A DNA stretch of 64,000 nt from the NCBI GenBank assembly GCA_024509875.1, contig JAMPIV010012220.1:62001-126000 (forward strand). Reading direction: 5' to 3'. Under the pieces are notes generated by a model. It made no database searches. It saw nothing but the letters and a program-made list of their open reading frames with translations, and was not told the DNA's origin. Origin of the DNA: Oreohelix idahoensis (lineage: Eukaryota > Mollusca > Gastropoda > Stylommatophora > Oreohelicidae). The position numbers were made by a program, and so were the translations under genes. Shown in pieces: positions 47,180 to 56,403 of this stretch. Numbering within the stretch: the stretch's first letter is position 1; each line of letters starts with the position of its first letter.

Positions 47180-47184
47180 CATTC

Positions 47185-47754
47185 CCGATAGGTATATACA
47201 GAACCTGAGAAATGCAACTTTATCACTCGTTCGCCAGACCTTGACAGAAGCACTAGCATAGTGAAATCTTGTTTGATTCCCGATGGATTTTCCACTTATG
47301 CAGTGAATTCTATTCTGTGCTAAACGGTATAATATATTTGTTTTAAAGTGATCAGTGGTCTAGTTCATTCATTCATTTTACTTCACTGGATTTTGTGATT
47401 AATTTAAAGCTATTAAATTAAACGTATCTCAAATAGTTCCAGTTGAAAAGTTAATGAAATATCTATTATATTATTTCCCAAGATGATAGATACTTACATG
47501 CTTAAAGTAACATCTTAAAGACGCGAAGGAATTTATAACTAAATTTAATTGAGTTAAGTTCTATATATATATATATGTGTGTTTTTAACTATTAAACTCG
47601 CGCGGAGTTCTTCCTGAATTTATAAAATTAAAGAGGCGAGTGTATAAATAGTTAACTGTAAATTTATCGTGCTTTAGAATGTTATTTGATTTTCGATATG
47701 AATTACATGTTTTCTATTTTTTCTAGAGTGATCATTACCTTTGCGATCCAAGCA
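47185..47754 (+). repeat. 3' LTR of element A, right part
   Basis: It aligns with about 59,548-60,112 of the solo LTR: for example CGGTATAATATATTTGTT, GATCAGTGGTCTAG, CGCGAAGGAATTTATAA and ACCTTTGCGATCC. It continues the LTR broken at 22,447. After about 47,754 the match stops, so the last 1.4 kb of the LTR is missing, replaced by unrelated repeats. Confidence 0.85.
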
Positions 47755-48204
47755 AAGAAGTACAACCTGGTAAACTCGATCGATAGTCTATATTTAGCGC
47801 TGACGTCACCCACCCTAACCGCCTACAAACAGTATGACTCATTCATCGATTACATTTGATAATGTTTTCCTCACGAGCGCAGACCATCGATCGAGTTTAA
47901 CAACGAGTGGTAAAAAGCATGTGCGTGTTGGTTTTTCTTAAAATGGTTGAAACTGACCTCGATATTGTCCCGCTTGCAACCTGTAACACTAAGGAGTAGC
48001 TAGTTGGTGCCATAATCTAGTCTGCCTGTGACATATATCTCTATGGTTTGTGTTTAATAAAACTGTCTATTTGGCCTTGTCCAACCTGGCCTTTGATATT
48101 ATTTTTTATGTTGGAAACCTCGACTGTGTACGGGTCATTTACATAACACTAGCTGGCTATTGGGGTGAGTAGATTTTATTACTCGAGGTTAGACCTAGTC
48201 AAGT

Positions 48205-48360
48205 CTCTAACACTTCACTCCCACTTTTTGCTGCTGGCTCTGGTCATGTCTCTAACACTTCACTCCCACCTCTCGATGCTAAACCTAGTATAGTTTCTAA
48301 CACTCCCCTTCCACCTCTAGTTGCTGGTCCTAGTCATGTCTCAATACTTCACTCCGTTTG
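48205..48360 (+). repeat. Short tandem repeat built on TCTCTAACACTTCACTCC
   Basis: Four decaying units of about 45-47 bp, each starting with (T)CTCTAACACTTCACTCC or a variant, followed by CACCTCT and GCTGG or CTAAACCTAG. The same phrase recurs up to 52.4 kb. Confidence 0.75.
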
Positions 48361-48639
48361 GGTTTGTGTTGCGTACATAGTGGTATGGTTTTGGGCGTGT
48401 ATTTACCTAGGTATCTGTATTCGTGTGCATAGTGGAAGAGAGATATTTTAGATGTTGAGGGGGTGCTGTGGTGAGATTGTCGGGCTGCAGCTGTCTCTTG
48501 ATGTAGAAATAAGACAGAGAGTTGCGGTGTTGTTCATATGTGTAGATGGCGGATTTGTACCACAGGCAAAAATTATGCCTTTGTAAAATGGAACAATATA
48601 AAACAACAAAAGTGTGATTCAAATTATGCTAAGAAAATT

Positions 48640-49460
48640 GCGAGATATGAAAAGCATAGTACAGAAGTATGAAATGACTATATGAAAATTGTGCTGTAAA
48701 GTATGACATGGAAATGTGAAAACAGTGGTACAAAAGTTATGAAATGGAGATATGAAAACTCTGATACCAAAATTATGAAATATGAAAACTGTGAAACAAA
48801 AATATGAAATGAAAGTGTGAGTGTTGTGATGCAAAAAAATTATGAAATGGAGGTGTGAGTGTTGTGATACCAAAATTAAGAAATGGAAAAATGAACATTA
48901 TGAGACCAAAATTATGAGATATAAAAACTGTGATACAAAACTTATGAAATACGAAAACTGTGATACCAAAATTAAGAAATGGAAATACGAAAATTGTGAA
49001 AACAAAATTAAGAAATATGAAAACTGTGAAACAAAAATTATGAAATGAAAGTGTGAGTGTTGTGCTGCAAAAATTATGAAATGGAGGTGTGATTGTTGTG
49101 ACACCAAAATTAAGAAATGGAAATATGAACATTATGAGACCAAAATTATGAGATATAAAAACTGTGATACAAAACTTATGAAATATGAAAACTGTAATAC
49201 CAAAATTAAGAAATGGAAATACGAAAATTGTGAAAACAAAATAAAGAAATACGAAAACTGTGAAACAAAAATTATGAAATGAAAGTGTGAGTGTTGTGAT
49301 GCAAAAATTATGACATGGAGGTGTGAGTGTTGTGATACCAAAATTAAGAAATGGTAATATGAAAATTGCGAGTCCAAAATTATGAGATATAAAAACTGTG
49401 ATACAAACTTATGAAATATGAAAACTGTGATACCAAAATTAAGAAATGGAAATACGAAAA
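48640..49460 (+). repeat. Satellite with 234-bp higher-order period and 30-40-bp subunits
   Basis: ATGGAGGTGTGAGTG-type landmarks fall at 48,847, 49,081 and 49,315, exactly 234 bases apart. Each unit is made of subunits such as AAAACTGTGATACCAAAATT and TATGAAATGGAAATA. Because 234 is divisible by three, near-identical open frames of 68 codons recur on the plus strand, and related ones on the minus strand. They are repeat artefacts. Confidence 0.9.
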
Positions 49461-49464
49461 TCAG

Positions 49465-50045
49465 ATGTTGCCCGTGTGAAAAAAGTGAAACCTTAAGTCA
49501 CGGTGGTTCGAACACAAGAACGAAGGAATGTTTCTTTTATAAATTTCTACTATTGCTCGATTGTGTTTTGAACTTGTGACGTGAACAGAAATTTACACGC
49601 GATGTTTTGCTCGGGTCATCGATCTGGTTACAAAACAAGGGAGGGTAAAAGCTTGTGTTTGAACTTTATTAAAAATGAATTTTACTAAAATTTGAAAATT
49701 GTAGGGCAAAAACGTAGATACCCGTTTGATAACTGGAACAAATACTTAGTTACATTTATTTAATGTACTACATCTCCGTGGTCGTCGTATGTATGAATCG
49801 CTTGGGAGACAATATAAAACCTATCATCAGATGTCGCTCGTATGAAAAAAACTGAAAACTTAAGTCACGGGGATTCGAACACACGAACGAAGGATTGTTT
49901 CTTTTATAAATTTCTACTATTGATCGATTGTGTTTTGACCTTGTGACGTGAACAGAAATTTACGCATGATGTTTTGCGTGGGCCATCGATCTGGTTCCAA
50001 AACAAGGGAGGGTAAAAGCACGTTCGTGTTGGGCTTTATTAAAAA
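49465..50045 (+). repeat. Direct duplication of a block of about 215 bp
   Basis: 49,465-49,680 and 49,827-50,045 share CAGATGT(T/C)GC, TTAAGTCACGG, TCGAACACA, GAACGAAGGA, TTTCTTTTATAAATTTCTAC and TGACGTGAACAGAAATTTAC. The second copy runs straight into the right-hand direct repeat of the LARD-like unit. GGATTCGAACAC resembles a tRNA B box read on the minus strand, but no tRNA fold is evident. Confidence 0.85.
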
Positions 50046-50290
50046 TGAATGAAACTGGCCTCGAGATTGTTCGAGTTACAGACTGTAACACTAAGGAGGA
50101 TCTAGTTGGTGCCATAAGGTAGTCTGTCTGTGACATGTATCTCTACGGTCGTGTTCAATAAACTGTCTATTTGGCCTTGTCCAGCGTTTGACATTATTTT
50201 TTATGTTGGAGACTACGGCTGAGTGCGGGGTCTGTTACATAGCACTAGCTGGTCATTGGGGTGAATAGATTTAAATTACACTCACACGTA

Positions 50291-50725
50291 GTTATTTTAT
50301 AGCTAGACCCTACACAACGCGAGACTCCCTGTTTTCAACAACGTGAGAATCCCTGTGAACAAAACACACAAGTCTGGTTGTTGAGTCATATACTCACAAG
50401 GTCAGCACACAATGAACTTTCACAACGCGTCAACTATCGATTAGTTTCTCCATTAAACAAGTTGTGGTTAGCGCGCAAACAAGGTTGGACACGTTTCAAG
50501 AGACTAGTGTTTTAGCTTGACATTTCGTCTTCTTTTAAAAGAATTATATATATTTATTACACTTAAAGAGCCTTTGTTATCTATGCTGCCTAAAATATGG
50601 TATGTATAAATATCGTGTGTATACATATTAATAGCTGTCTAAATATATATTGTATAAGTATTGTATAAAAGACAACACTATGTCGATTCATACACAATAC
50701 AACAACACACAAAAGTATCTACACA
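50291..50725. other. No gene seen
   Basis: AT-rich DNA with TATATA runs. No coding or terminal-repeat signature. Confidence 0.5.
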
Positions 50726-50819
50726 AAAATGGTATAGCCAAGTCTCTAATACTTCGCTCCCAACTCTCGATGTTAGACCTGGTATAGACAAGTCTTTAAC
50801 GCTTCACTTCCACCTCTCC

Positions 50820-51265
50820 TTGTTGTCACACCTGCACATACCCACACACAGACACATAACCACGCATGCGAGTGCCCACACACACAGGCGCACAACCACA
50901 TGTACACACATGAACACACACGCACACTCAAATAAGTAAGTCTCTAACACTTCACTCTCATCTCTCGATGGTGGTACACCCGCTTGTTACAACTCAACAT
51001 ACACACACACACAACCAAACCCGCACATGCGCACATCCACACACACACACACCCGCACATACCCACACACAGACACATAACCACGCAGGCGAGTGCCCAC
51101 ACACACAGGCGCACAACCACATGTACACACATGAACACACATGCGCACTCAAATAAGTAAGTCTCTAACACTTCACTCTCATCTCTCGATGGTGGTACAC
51201 CCGCTTGTTACAACTCAACATACACACACACACAACCAAACCCGCACATGCGCACATCCACACAA
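50820..51265 (+). repeat. 222-bp tandem duplication, CA-rich
   Basis: The segment with ACACAGACACATAACCACGCA, AATAAGTAAGTCTCTAACAC and ATGGTGGTACACCCGCTTG recurs 222 bases later, for example GTAAGTCTC near 50,937 and 51,159. The copies are almost identical, so the duplication is recent. Open frames on either strand are translations of CA/GT repeat. Confidence 0.9.
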
Positions 51266-51276
51266 ACACATAATCT

Positions 51277-51792
51277 ACCACCAAAGTAGAAGAAGAAACC
51301 TACCAAGCGGCTGAGACTTGTGCTTTTGTTTGACATTATTTTAAAAGAATTAAATAAAGCTATCCGACCTTTTAACTACAACGCTAAACATTTACAAGAT
51401 GTAGTTACCAATGTTTGTGGGCTCTACGCCATTTATTTCATCTTGGTCAAAGCTCGCGGTAGTACTATCGAAAGCGGCCTACTGGCCTTTTCGGCTTAAC
51501 AACACGCCAACGATCGATTAGTTATTCAATTAGTCAGACCCTGGTTAGCACACCACCGGACTGTTTTTTCCTTCATAAACGATGGCGTGATAACGACAGA
51601 CACTCATCTTGTTGAAGATGCTTACACGAAAAAGAAGTGACAGACTCGCCAAGTACTCCGAACCGACTGTGTTCTGAGAGCTCCTAGGCGTATACGAAAC
51701 AGATGTGCGGTTATACGTCACCCATAGATCAGCTAACTTTACCAATAAATATATAAAATGTATCTAGTGTTTTCTCTTTTATATTTCTATAT
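51277..51792 (+). repeat. Copy 1 of a duplicated 515-bp segment
   Basis: It matches 52,662-53,178 over nearly its whole length: AAGCGGCTGAGACTTGTGCT, CAACGATCGATTAGTTATTC, ACGATGGCGTGATAACGACA and AAATGTATCTAGTGTTTTC. The copies differ by a few percent and one indel. It carries the protease relic. Confidence 0.9.
51297..51600 (+). pseudogene. Relic of an adenain-like cysteine protease (Polinton/Maverick-type)
   Basis: The plus-strand frame reads FNYNAKHLQ, then VCGLYAIYFILVKARGS, then ANDRLVIQLV. In adenain-like proteases of Polintons the catalytic Cys lies in a CGxYxxYFL motif followed by a (C/A)RG turn. An FS segment and NDRLV helix come soon after, so the order and spacing fit. The Cys codon is at about 51,416. 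A TAA (51,497) separates the two parts, and the N-terminal half with the His and acidic catalytic residues was not found. Unrelated members of the same cysteine protease fold cannot be excluded. Confidence 0.55.
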
Positions 51793-52661
51793 ATGTATAA
51801 CTAAATATCGTCTAACTGTTGTAATATTGTCTAAATATATGTATAACTAAATATCGTCTACATATTGTAAACATAAATATTGTCTACCTGTCTGTAATAT
51901 GTACATATAACTGTTTGTAAAATAATCAACACACAACACGTAACACAACAACAATACACCCCGCCATTATTGAACTTATATTTTATATATGTATATGTAT
52001 GTATATATGTCTAAATAACACACCCAACATCACACAAAAATCCCCCTAACCTAACTCCGCCGGCTACATTACAACCATGGCTCGTCACCCACGCCACCAC
52101 AAAAACCTCCACTCGCTTCAAATCTAACACTTCACTCGTGAGTCATACACACAACCACCAGCTACACCCCAACACACATCCATGAGTCAACACCGCCAGT
52201 CAAAAAAAACAATACCCGCCAAGTCTCTAACACTTCACGCCTGAGTCATACACACAAAAAGCCCCCCTAACCTACACCCCACTATACATCGTCATCCTCC
52301 CCCGCACAAAAAAACAATACCCGCTTCCTTAAAAATCCCCTTAATAACCTAAGCCGCCGTTATCGATTTTTATATTTTCCTCTTTAACGCAGGTATTCTT
52401 TTAAACGAGATCATTAACTATATACTTCTATCTAACACTTCACTCCTGCGTCATACATACAACCACCAGCTACACCCCAGCACACACCCATGAGTCATCA
52501 CCACCAGCCAAAAAGCAATACCCGCGCCCTTTAAAAAACCATTTAGTAACCTAAGCCGCCGTCACCACAGATGCATCCTGACAACGTCACCACATCTCCG
52601 TATATATGAATGTATATATGTATGTATATATGTCTAAACAAACACACCCAACACTCTAACC
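51793..52661. other. Interspersed short repeats, no gene
   Basis: Contains TATATGTATGTATATATGTC near 51,993 and again near 52,615. A block beginning CTAACACTTCACTC with CCACCAGCTACACCCCA occurs near 52,127 and again near 52,432. CAATACCCGC occurs three times. The composition is C-rich on one strand. No coding signature. Confidence 0.6.
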
Positions 52662-53178
52662 CACCACCGAAGAAGCAGAAGAAACCTACCAAGCGGCTGA
52701 GACTTGTGCTTTCATTTGACATTATTTTAAAAGAATTAAATAAAGCTATCCGACATTTTAACTACAACGCCAGACATTTACAAGATGTAGTTACCAATGT
52801 TTTTGTGGGCTCTACATCTTTATTTCATCTTGGTCAAAGCTCGCGGTAGTACTATCCAACGCGGCCTACTGGCCTTTTCGGCTTAACAACACGCCAACGA
52901 TCGATTAGTTATTCAATTAGTCAGACCCTGGCTAGGACACCACCGGACTGTTTTTTCATTCATAAACGATGGCGTGATAACGACAGAAACTCATCTTGTT
53001 GAAGATGCTTACACGAAAAAGAAGTGACAGACTCGCCAAGTACTCCGAACCGACTGTGTTCTGAGAGCTCCTAGGCGTATACGAAAAAGAAGTGTGGTTA
53101 TACGTCACCCATAGATCAGCTAACTTTACCAATAAATATATAAAATGTATCTAGTGTTTTCTCTTTTATATTTCTATA
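52662..53178 (+). repeat. Copy 2 of the duplicated segment, with a frameshifted protease relic
   Basis: Same as 51,277-51,792, but two extra T in GTTTTTGTGGG (copy 1 GTTTGTGGG) shift the frame at the catalytic Cys. It stops where the LINE 3' end begins: copy 1 continues TTTCTATATATGTAT while this copy reads TTTCTATATT then the LINE, so the LINE inserted in or at this repeat. Confidence 0.88.
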
Positions 53179-53179
53179 T

Positions 53180-56115
53180 TCTTCTTCAATCCTTAACCAC
53201 CGACCGTCAAAGCAGTCAGTGGCCATCACGCCTAGTGGCGTCTTGTAGGGCAACAACAAATTGATTCCACTTTGCACGGTCGGTGGCCATCCTTCGTACA
53301 GTGCCCCAACTCTGGTTCATTCTTTGCATCTCAGCCTCCACAGTCCTCCGCCAAGTTGTTTTTGGTCGGCCTCTCTTTCGCTTTCCTTCAGGGGTCCAAA
53401 ACATAGCTGTTCTTGTGATGGCATCGGGGTCTCTTCTGAGGACATGACCAACCCAGCTCCGGCGTCCGCCAGCTATGATGGTGTGCATGTCCTCTTGCTT
53501 GCTACGAGTAAGCAGATCTTGGTTGGTGATGGTATTCGGCCAAAAGATGCGGTGAATTTTTCTTAGGCATGTTGTGTGAAAAGAGGACAATTTTGACATT
53601 TCCTTCTCTGTGACTCTCCAGCATTCCGCACCATAGAGAAGCACAGAAAGCACGCAACTCTGGTATAATCTTAATTTTGTGCTTGTGCTGTATTGGGAGG
53701 ACTTCCAGATGTTATTTAGGCTAAAGAAGGCTGTTCTTGCCTTATTCATTCTGATGTTGATGTCTTTGCCTGCCCCACCGTCTGGTGTTACTATGCTTCC
53801 TAGGTATGTGAAGGTATCTGTCTGTACCAGTTGCTGATTCCTTACTGATATGGGCTCAGGGTTGCTCACATTGAGCGTCATGACCTCAGACTTCTTTAAA
53901 TTGATGTTCAAGCCCACCTGCTGGCTAATTTTATTAAGTCTATCCGTTTTTTCCTGGATGTGTTGATGTGAATGTGCCAGCAGTGCAATGTCATCTGCAT
54001 ATTCCAGATCTTCCAATGTAGAAAATGTAGTCCATCTTATTCCTCTTGGACTGCCCTCTGTTGTCTGGCGCATCACCCAGTCTATGACTGTTAAAAATAG
54101 AGTGGCTGATAAGGGGCATCCCTGTCGTACTCCTGTCTTCACCTCGAAGATTAGGTTGCTCTGCCCAACGCTACACATAAAGTTGGCATAGAGGCTTTTT
54201 ATGACTGACACTAAGCCGCTTGGGATTCCATAAGCCCTCAGTATTTTCCATAAACTGTCCCTATGTATGCTGTCAAAAGCCTTTTCAAAATCAACAAAAT
54301 TTATGTAAAGCTGTCTTTGCCATTCTGAGCACTGCTCTATAATGTTCCTGAGAGTGAATATATGGTCTACACATCTTCTGTTCTTTCTAAATCCTGCTTG
54401 TTCTTTCCTCAGTTTGTAGTCTACTGCCTTTGAAATTCTCTGTATAATTATCCTGCCTAGTATTTTGCTGGGAACTGAGAGAAGAGTGATTCCTCTCCAA
54501 TTATTGCAGTCTGCAAGATCTCCCTTCTTGGGCAATTTGACAATTATTCCTTTCTTCCACTCTGATGGTGTTGTCCCCGTTTTCCACACTTGTGCAAATA
54601 GTGGTTCTAATAGTTCTGCTGCTAGCTCAGGGTCTGTCTTAAATAGCTCTGCATTTAAGTTATCATGGCCCGGAGCTTTACCGTTCTTTAACCCTTTGAT
54701 TGCTGTGATGATTTCTTCTTTTCGTGGAATGTATGTATTTACATCTAGATCGTTTTCAGCCTCAGGAACATTCAATTGTGTCTCTGGTATTTCCTTGTTC
54801 AGCTGAAGTGCTCTGCCCATCTTGTTTCCTGTCCCTTTGCTGTCTTGATGATATTTCCTTGCTTATCTCTTACTAATGTAATATTGTTTGCACCTTGTTT
54901 TCCGCTGATGAATTTAGTTATTTTGTATACTGTGCTTTGTTCATTTCTCAGTGCTGCCTCTTCTGCCTGTTTTGCAAGATCGTCTAGGAAATTCCTTTTG
55001 TTGGCTCGGGTTTGGCATTTAACTTCCCTGTCCAGCTGGCTGTACTGTTCGCTATATAGTTGCTTTAACCTGGGGGACTTCGCTTCTGTTTTCTTTCTTT
55101 TTATTTCCTTTCTCATCTTTATGGTGTTTAGTGTTTCTGGTGTTATCCAGTCTTGCTTCTTCCTTTCCTGGAATCCTAAGCATGATTTGCTACTTTCCTT
55201 ATATATTGTTGAAATGGTGTTGAAATTCTGGTCTATATCATCAGTCAATGTCTTTTCCTGGCTTTTGGCAAATTGATATCGTTTCTTAATGTCGGCCGCA
55301 AAAGGTTTTCTGGTAAGGGGGTCCTTCAATTTGCTGATGTCAAACCTTTTCTGTGTAGTTACAGTTGGTCCAGCCCTTCTTAGTTTCGCTTTCAGTTTTG
55401 CTACTACTAAATGGTGATCGCTTCCCACATCTGCACCTCTTCTTACCTTCACATCTTGTAATGCATGTCTCCATCTGCCGTTAACCATGATGTGGTCTAT
55501 CTGGTTTCTGTCCCGACCATTTGGTGATTCCCATGTTAACTTGTGAATTTCCTTATGTGGGAAAAGTGTTCCTCCAATGACCGGGTTGTTAATGCTACAG
55601 AAACTTATTAGCTTATCCCCATTTTCGTTTGCTGTTCCGCTGCCGCATTTCCCCATTGTTCTTTCATTATATGTATTGTGTGTACCAACTTTCGCATTGA
55701 GGTCTCCCATTACTATAACAAGATCATATCTAGGGGTGTCTTCCATTTCTTTCTGCAGTTGTTGATAGAATTCATCCTTGACCTCCTCATCGCTATCATT
55801 CGTTGGTGCGTAACATTGTATTATTGTAGTGTTGGTGAATCTCCCTCTCAATCTCAATCGTATCAGTCTGTTGTTGATGGGTTTCCATTCCAGTAATGTC
55901 CTTTCTATCCCTTTCTGTAGAATAATGGCTACGCCTTCACTGTGCTGTCCATCCTCTCTTCCAGAGTAAAGTACTGTTTCTCCTGTTGCTGTTTTAACTT
56001 TTCCTGCCCCTGTCCATCTGCTCTCACTTATCCCCAGGATGTGTAACCTATAGTTTCTCATTTCTGCCGTGACCTGTCTTAGTTTACCTGTCTCGTACAT
56101 TGTCCTGACATTTTC
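53180..56115 (-). mobile_element. Nearly complete LINE (endonuclease plus RT)
   Basis: Encodes an APE-type endonuclease then reverse transcriptase on the minus strand in two frames that overlap at 54,799-54,820. One indel near 54,810 separates what was one long ORF of about 970 residues. The 3' end is a short untranslated stretch finishing in GATTGAAGAAGAA. The 5' boundary near 56,115 is where recognisable endonuclease sequence begins. No target-site duplication was found. Confidence 0.85.
53216..54820 (-). CDS. LINE reverse transcriptase, C-terminal ORF of 534 aa
   Basis: Motifs in order: GKAPGHDNLNAELFK, NNWRGITLLSVPSKI, EQAGFRKNRRCVDHI, NFVDFEKAFDSI (first catalytic Asp), GVRQGCPLSATLF, LEYADDIALLA (YADD), DTFTYLGSIVTPDGG and LLYGAECWRV. 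A C-terminal zinc-binding-like region follows, with RSWVGHVLRRDP and KRKRGRPKTTWRRTV. It is fully open to the stop at 53,216. It should be continuous with the endonuclease frame (..RWAEHFS then ..MGRALQLNKE); the ATG at 54,820 is not a true start. The clade is not settled (CR1- or RTE-like). Confidence 0.92.
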   Translation of the reverse strand: MGRALQLNKEIPETQLNVPEAENDLDVNTYIPRKEEIITAIKGLKNGKAPGHDNLNAELFKTDPELAAELLEPLFAQVWKTGTTPSEWKKGIIVKLPKKGDLADCNNWRGITLLSVPSKILGRIIIQRISKAVDYKLRKEQAGFRKNRRCVDHIFTLRNIIEQCSEWQRQLYINFVDFEKAFDSIHRDSLWKILRAYGIPSGLVSVIKSLYANFMCSVGQSNLIFEVKTGVRQGCPLSATLFLTVIDWVMRQTTEGSPRGIRWTTFSTLEDLEYADDIALLAHSHQHIQEKTDRLNKISQQVGLNINLKKSEVMTLNVSNPEPISVRNQQLVQTDTFTYLGSIVTPDGGAGKDINIRMNKARTAFFSLNNIWKSSQYSTSTKLRLYQSCVLSVLLYGAECWRVTEKEMSKLSSFHTTCLRKIHRIFWPNTITNQDLLTRSKQEDMHTIIAGGRRSWVGHVLRRDPDAITRTAMFWTPEGKRKRGRPKTTWRRTVEAEMQRMNQSWGTVRRMATDRAKWNQFVVALQDATRRDGH

Positions 56116-56310
56116 AGGGGGGAAATATTTGACAGTACGGCGAAAGGAAAATCGCACAGCATTGCCTAACTTCAAATAAATATTAGACAAACATAAAGGT
56201 ATGTTTTCAGGCACTCGTAAAAAATAAAGAAGTAGAAAACTAGACAACAGAAAAACAACCGACGTGAGTGGCTTACCCAGGACTCGAACCCAGGACCTTC
56301 CGTGCGACAA
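54799..56310 (-). CDS. LINE APE-type endonuclease, N-terminal ORF
   Basis: From about 56,112 down: NVRTMYETGKLRQV, LGISESRWTG (catalytic Glu), SEGVAIIL, QCYAPTND, VIVMGDLNAKVG (Asp/Asn), RNQIDHIMVNG and GADVGSDHHLVVAKL (final Asp-His). This is the full set of an exonuclease/endonuclease/phosphatase nickase that opens the target for priming. A basic linker with predicted coiled coil follows, ending RWAEHFS, where the frame shifts into RT. The first 65 codons (56,310 to about 56,115) have an unrelated composition and cross the inverted repeat and tRNA-like segment, so they are probably not part of the ancestral protein. Confidence 0.85.
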   Translation of the reverse strand: MSHGRSWVRVLGKPLTSVVFLLSSFLLLYFLRVPENIPLCLSNIYLKLGNAVRFSFRRTVKYFPPENVRTMYETGKLRQVTAEMRNYRLHILGISESRWTGAGKVKTATGETVLYSGREDGQHSEGVAIILQKGIERTLLEWKPINNRLIRLRLRGRFTNTTIIQCYAPTNDSDEEVKDEFYQQLQKEMEDTPRYDLVIVMGDLNAKVGTHNTYNERTMGKCGSGTANENGDKLISFCSINNPVIGGTLFPHKEIHKLTWESPNGRDRNQIDHIMVNGRWRHALQDVKVRRGADVGSDHHLVVAKLKAKLRRAGPTVTTQKRFDISKLKDPLTRKPFAADIKKRYQFAKSQEKTLTDDIDQNFNTISTIYKESSKSCLGFQERKKQDWITPETLNTIKMRKEIKRKKTEAKSPRLKQLYSEQYSQLDREVKCQTRANKRNFLDDLAKQAEEAALRNEQSTVYKITKFISGKQGANNITLVRDKQGNIIKTAKGQETRWAEHFS

Positions 56311-56403
56311 CCCCGCCTAGCTATGCAAGCGAATCACACTATCCTCCCCATGCCTAGATGGCTGTTGTTGTTTTTCTGTTGTCTAGTTTTCTACTTCTTT
56401 ATT
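56223..56403. repeat. Perfect 37-bp inverted repeat around a tRNA-like segment
   Basis: The left arm 56,223-56,259 (AATAAAGAAGTAGAAAACTA and onward) and the right arm 56,367-56,403 (ending TAGTTTTCTACTTCTTTATT) are perfect reverse complements over 37 bases. The spacer is 107 bases. It could be a small fold-back element or two inverted ends of one repeat. Confidence 0.9.
56265..56355 (-). ncRNA. tRNA-derived, SINE-like segment with a Pol III B box
   Basis: On the minus strand the spacer contains CTGGGTTCGAGTCCTGGG (about 56,294-56,277), an exact match to the B-box consensus GGTTCGANTCC inside a plausible T-arm (CTGGG and CCTGG complementary). Upstream on that strand, GAGGATAGTGTGATTCGCTT may be a decayed A-box region. 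The 5' domain does not form a clear tRNA, so a tRNA-derived repeat is more likely than a tRNA gene. Confidence 0.5.

Larger units (their letters stand above)
47755..50290 (+). mobile_element. Candidate noncoding LTR-flanked (LARD-like) element
   Basis: Two direct copies flank 1.8 kb of noncoding DNA: about 47,905-48,190 and 50,005-50,280. They share CTGTAACACTAAGGAG, TAGTTGGTGCCATAA, ATAAA..CTGTCTATTTGGCC, ACATTATTTTTTATGTTGGA and ACTAGCTGG. Each has an AATAAA just before CTGTCTATTTGG and ends near a CTGG..ATTGGGGTGA phrase. The interior has a 234-bp satellite and another duplicated block but no protein signature. The left copy also carries an inverted pair (AAACTCGATCGAT near 47,773, ATCGATCGAGTTT near 47,887). 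Boundaries and target duplications were not established. Confidence 0.45.

Noticed and set aside
48842..49282. Near-identical 68-codon ORFs rich in Cys, Lys and Tyr
   Set aside because: Pure translation of the 234-bp satellite. Frames exist on both strands because the period is a multiple of three.
49860..49885. tRNA gene on the minus strand (GTGTTCGAATCC)
   Set aside because: Only a B-box-like word is present. The flanks cannot form a T-stem or cloverleaf.
50661..51171. His/Thr-rich and Cys/Val-rich ORFs on opposite strands
   Set aside because: Translations of CA/GT repeats in the 222-bp duplication.
56115..56310. Hydrophobic N-terminus of the LINE endonuclease ORF as a signal peptide
   Set aside because: The hydrophobic stretch is the translated arm of the 37-bp inverted repeat and lies outside the conserved endonuclease domain.
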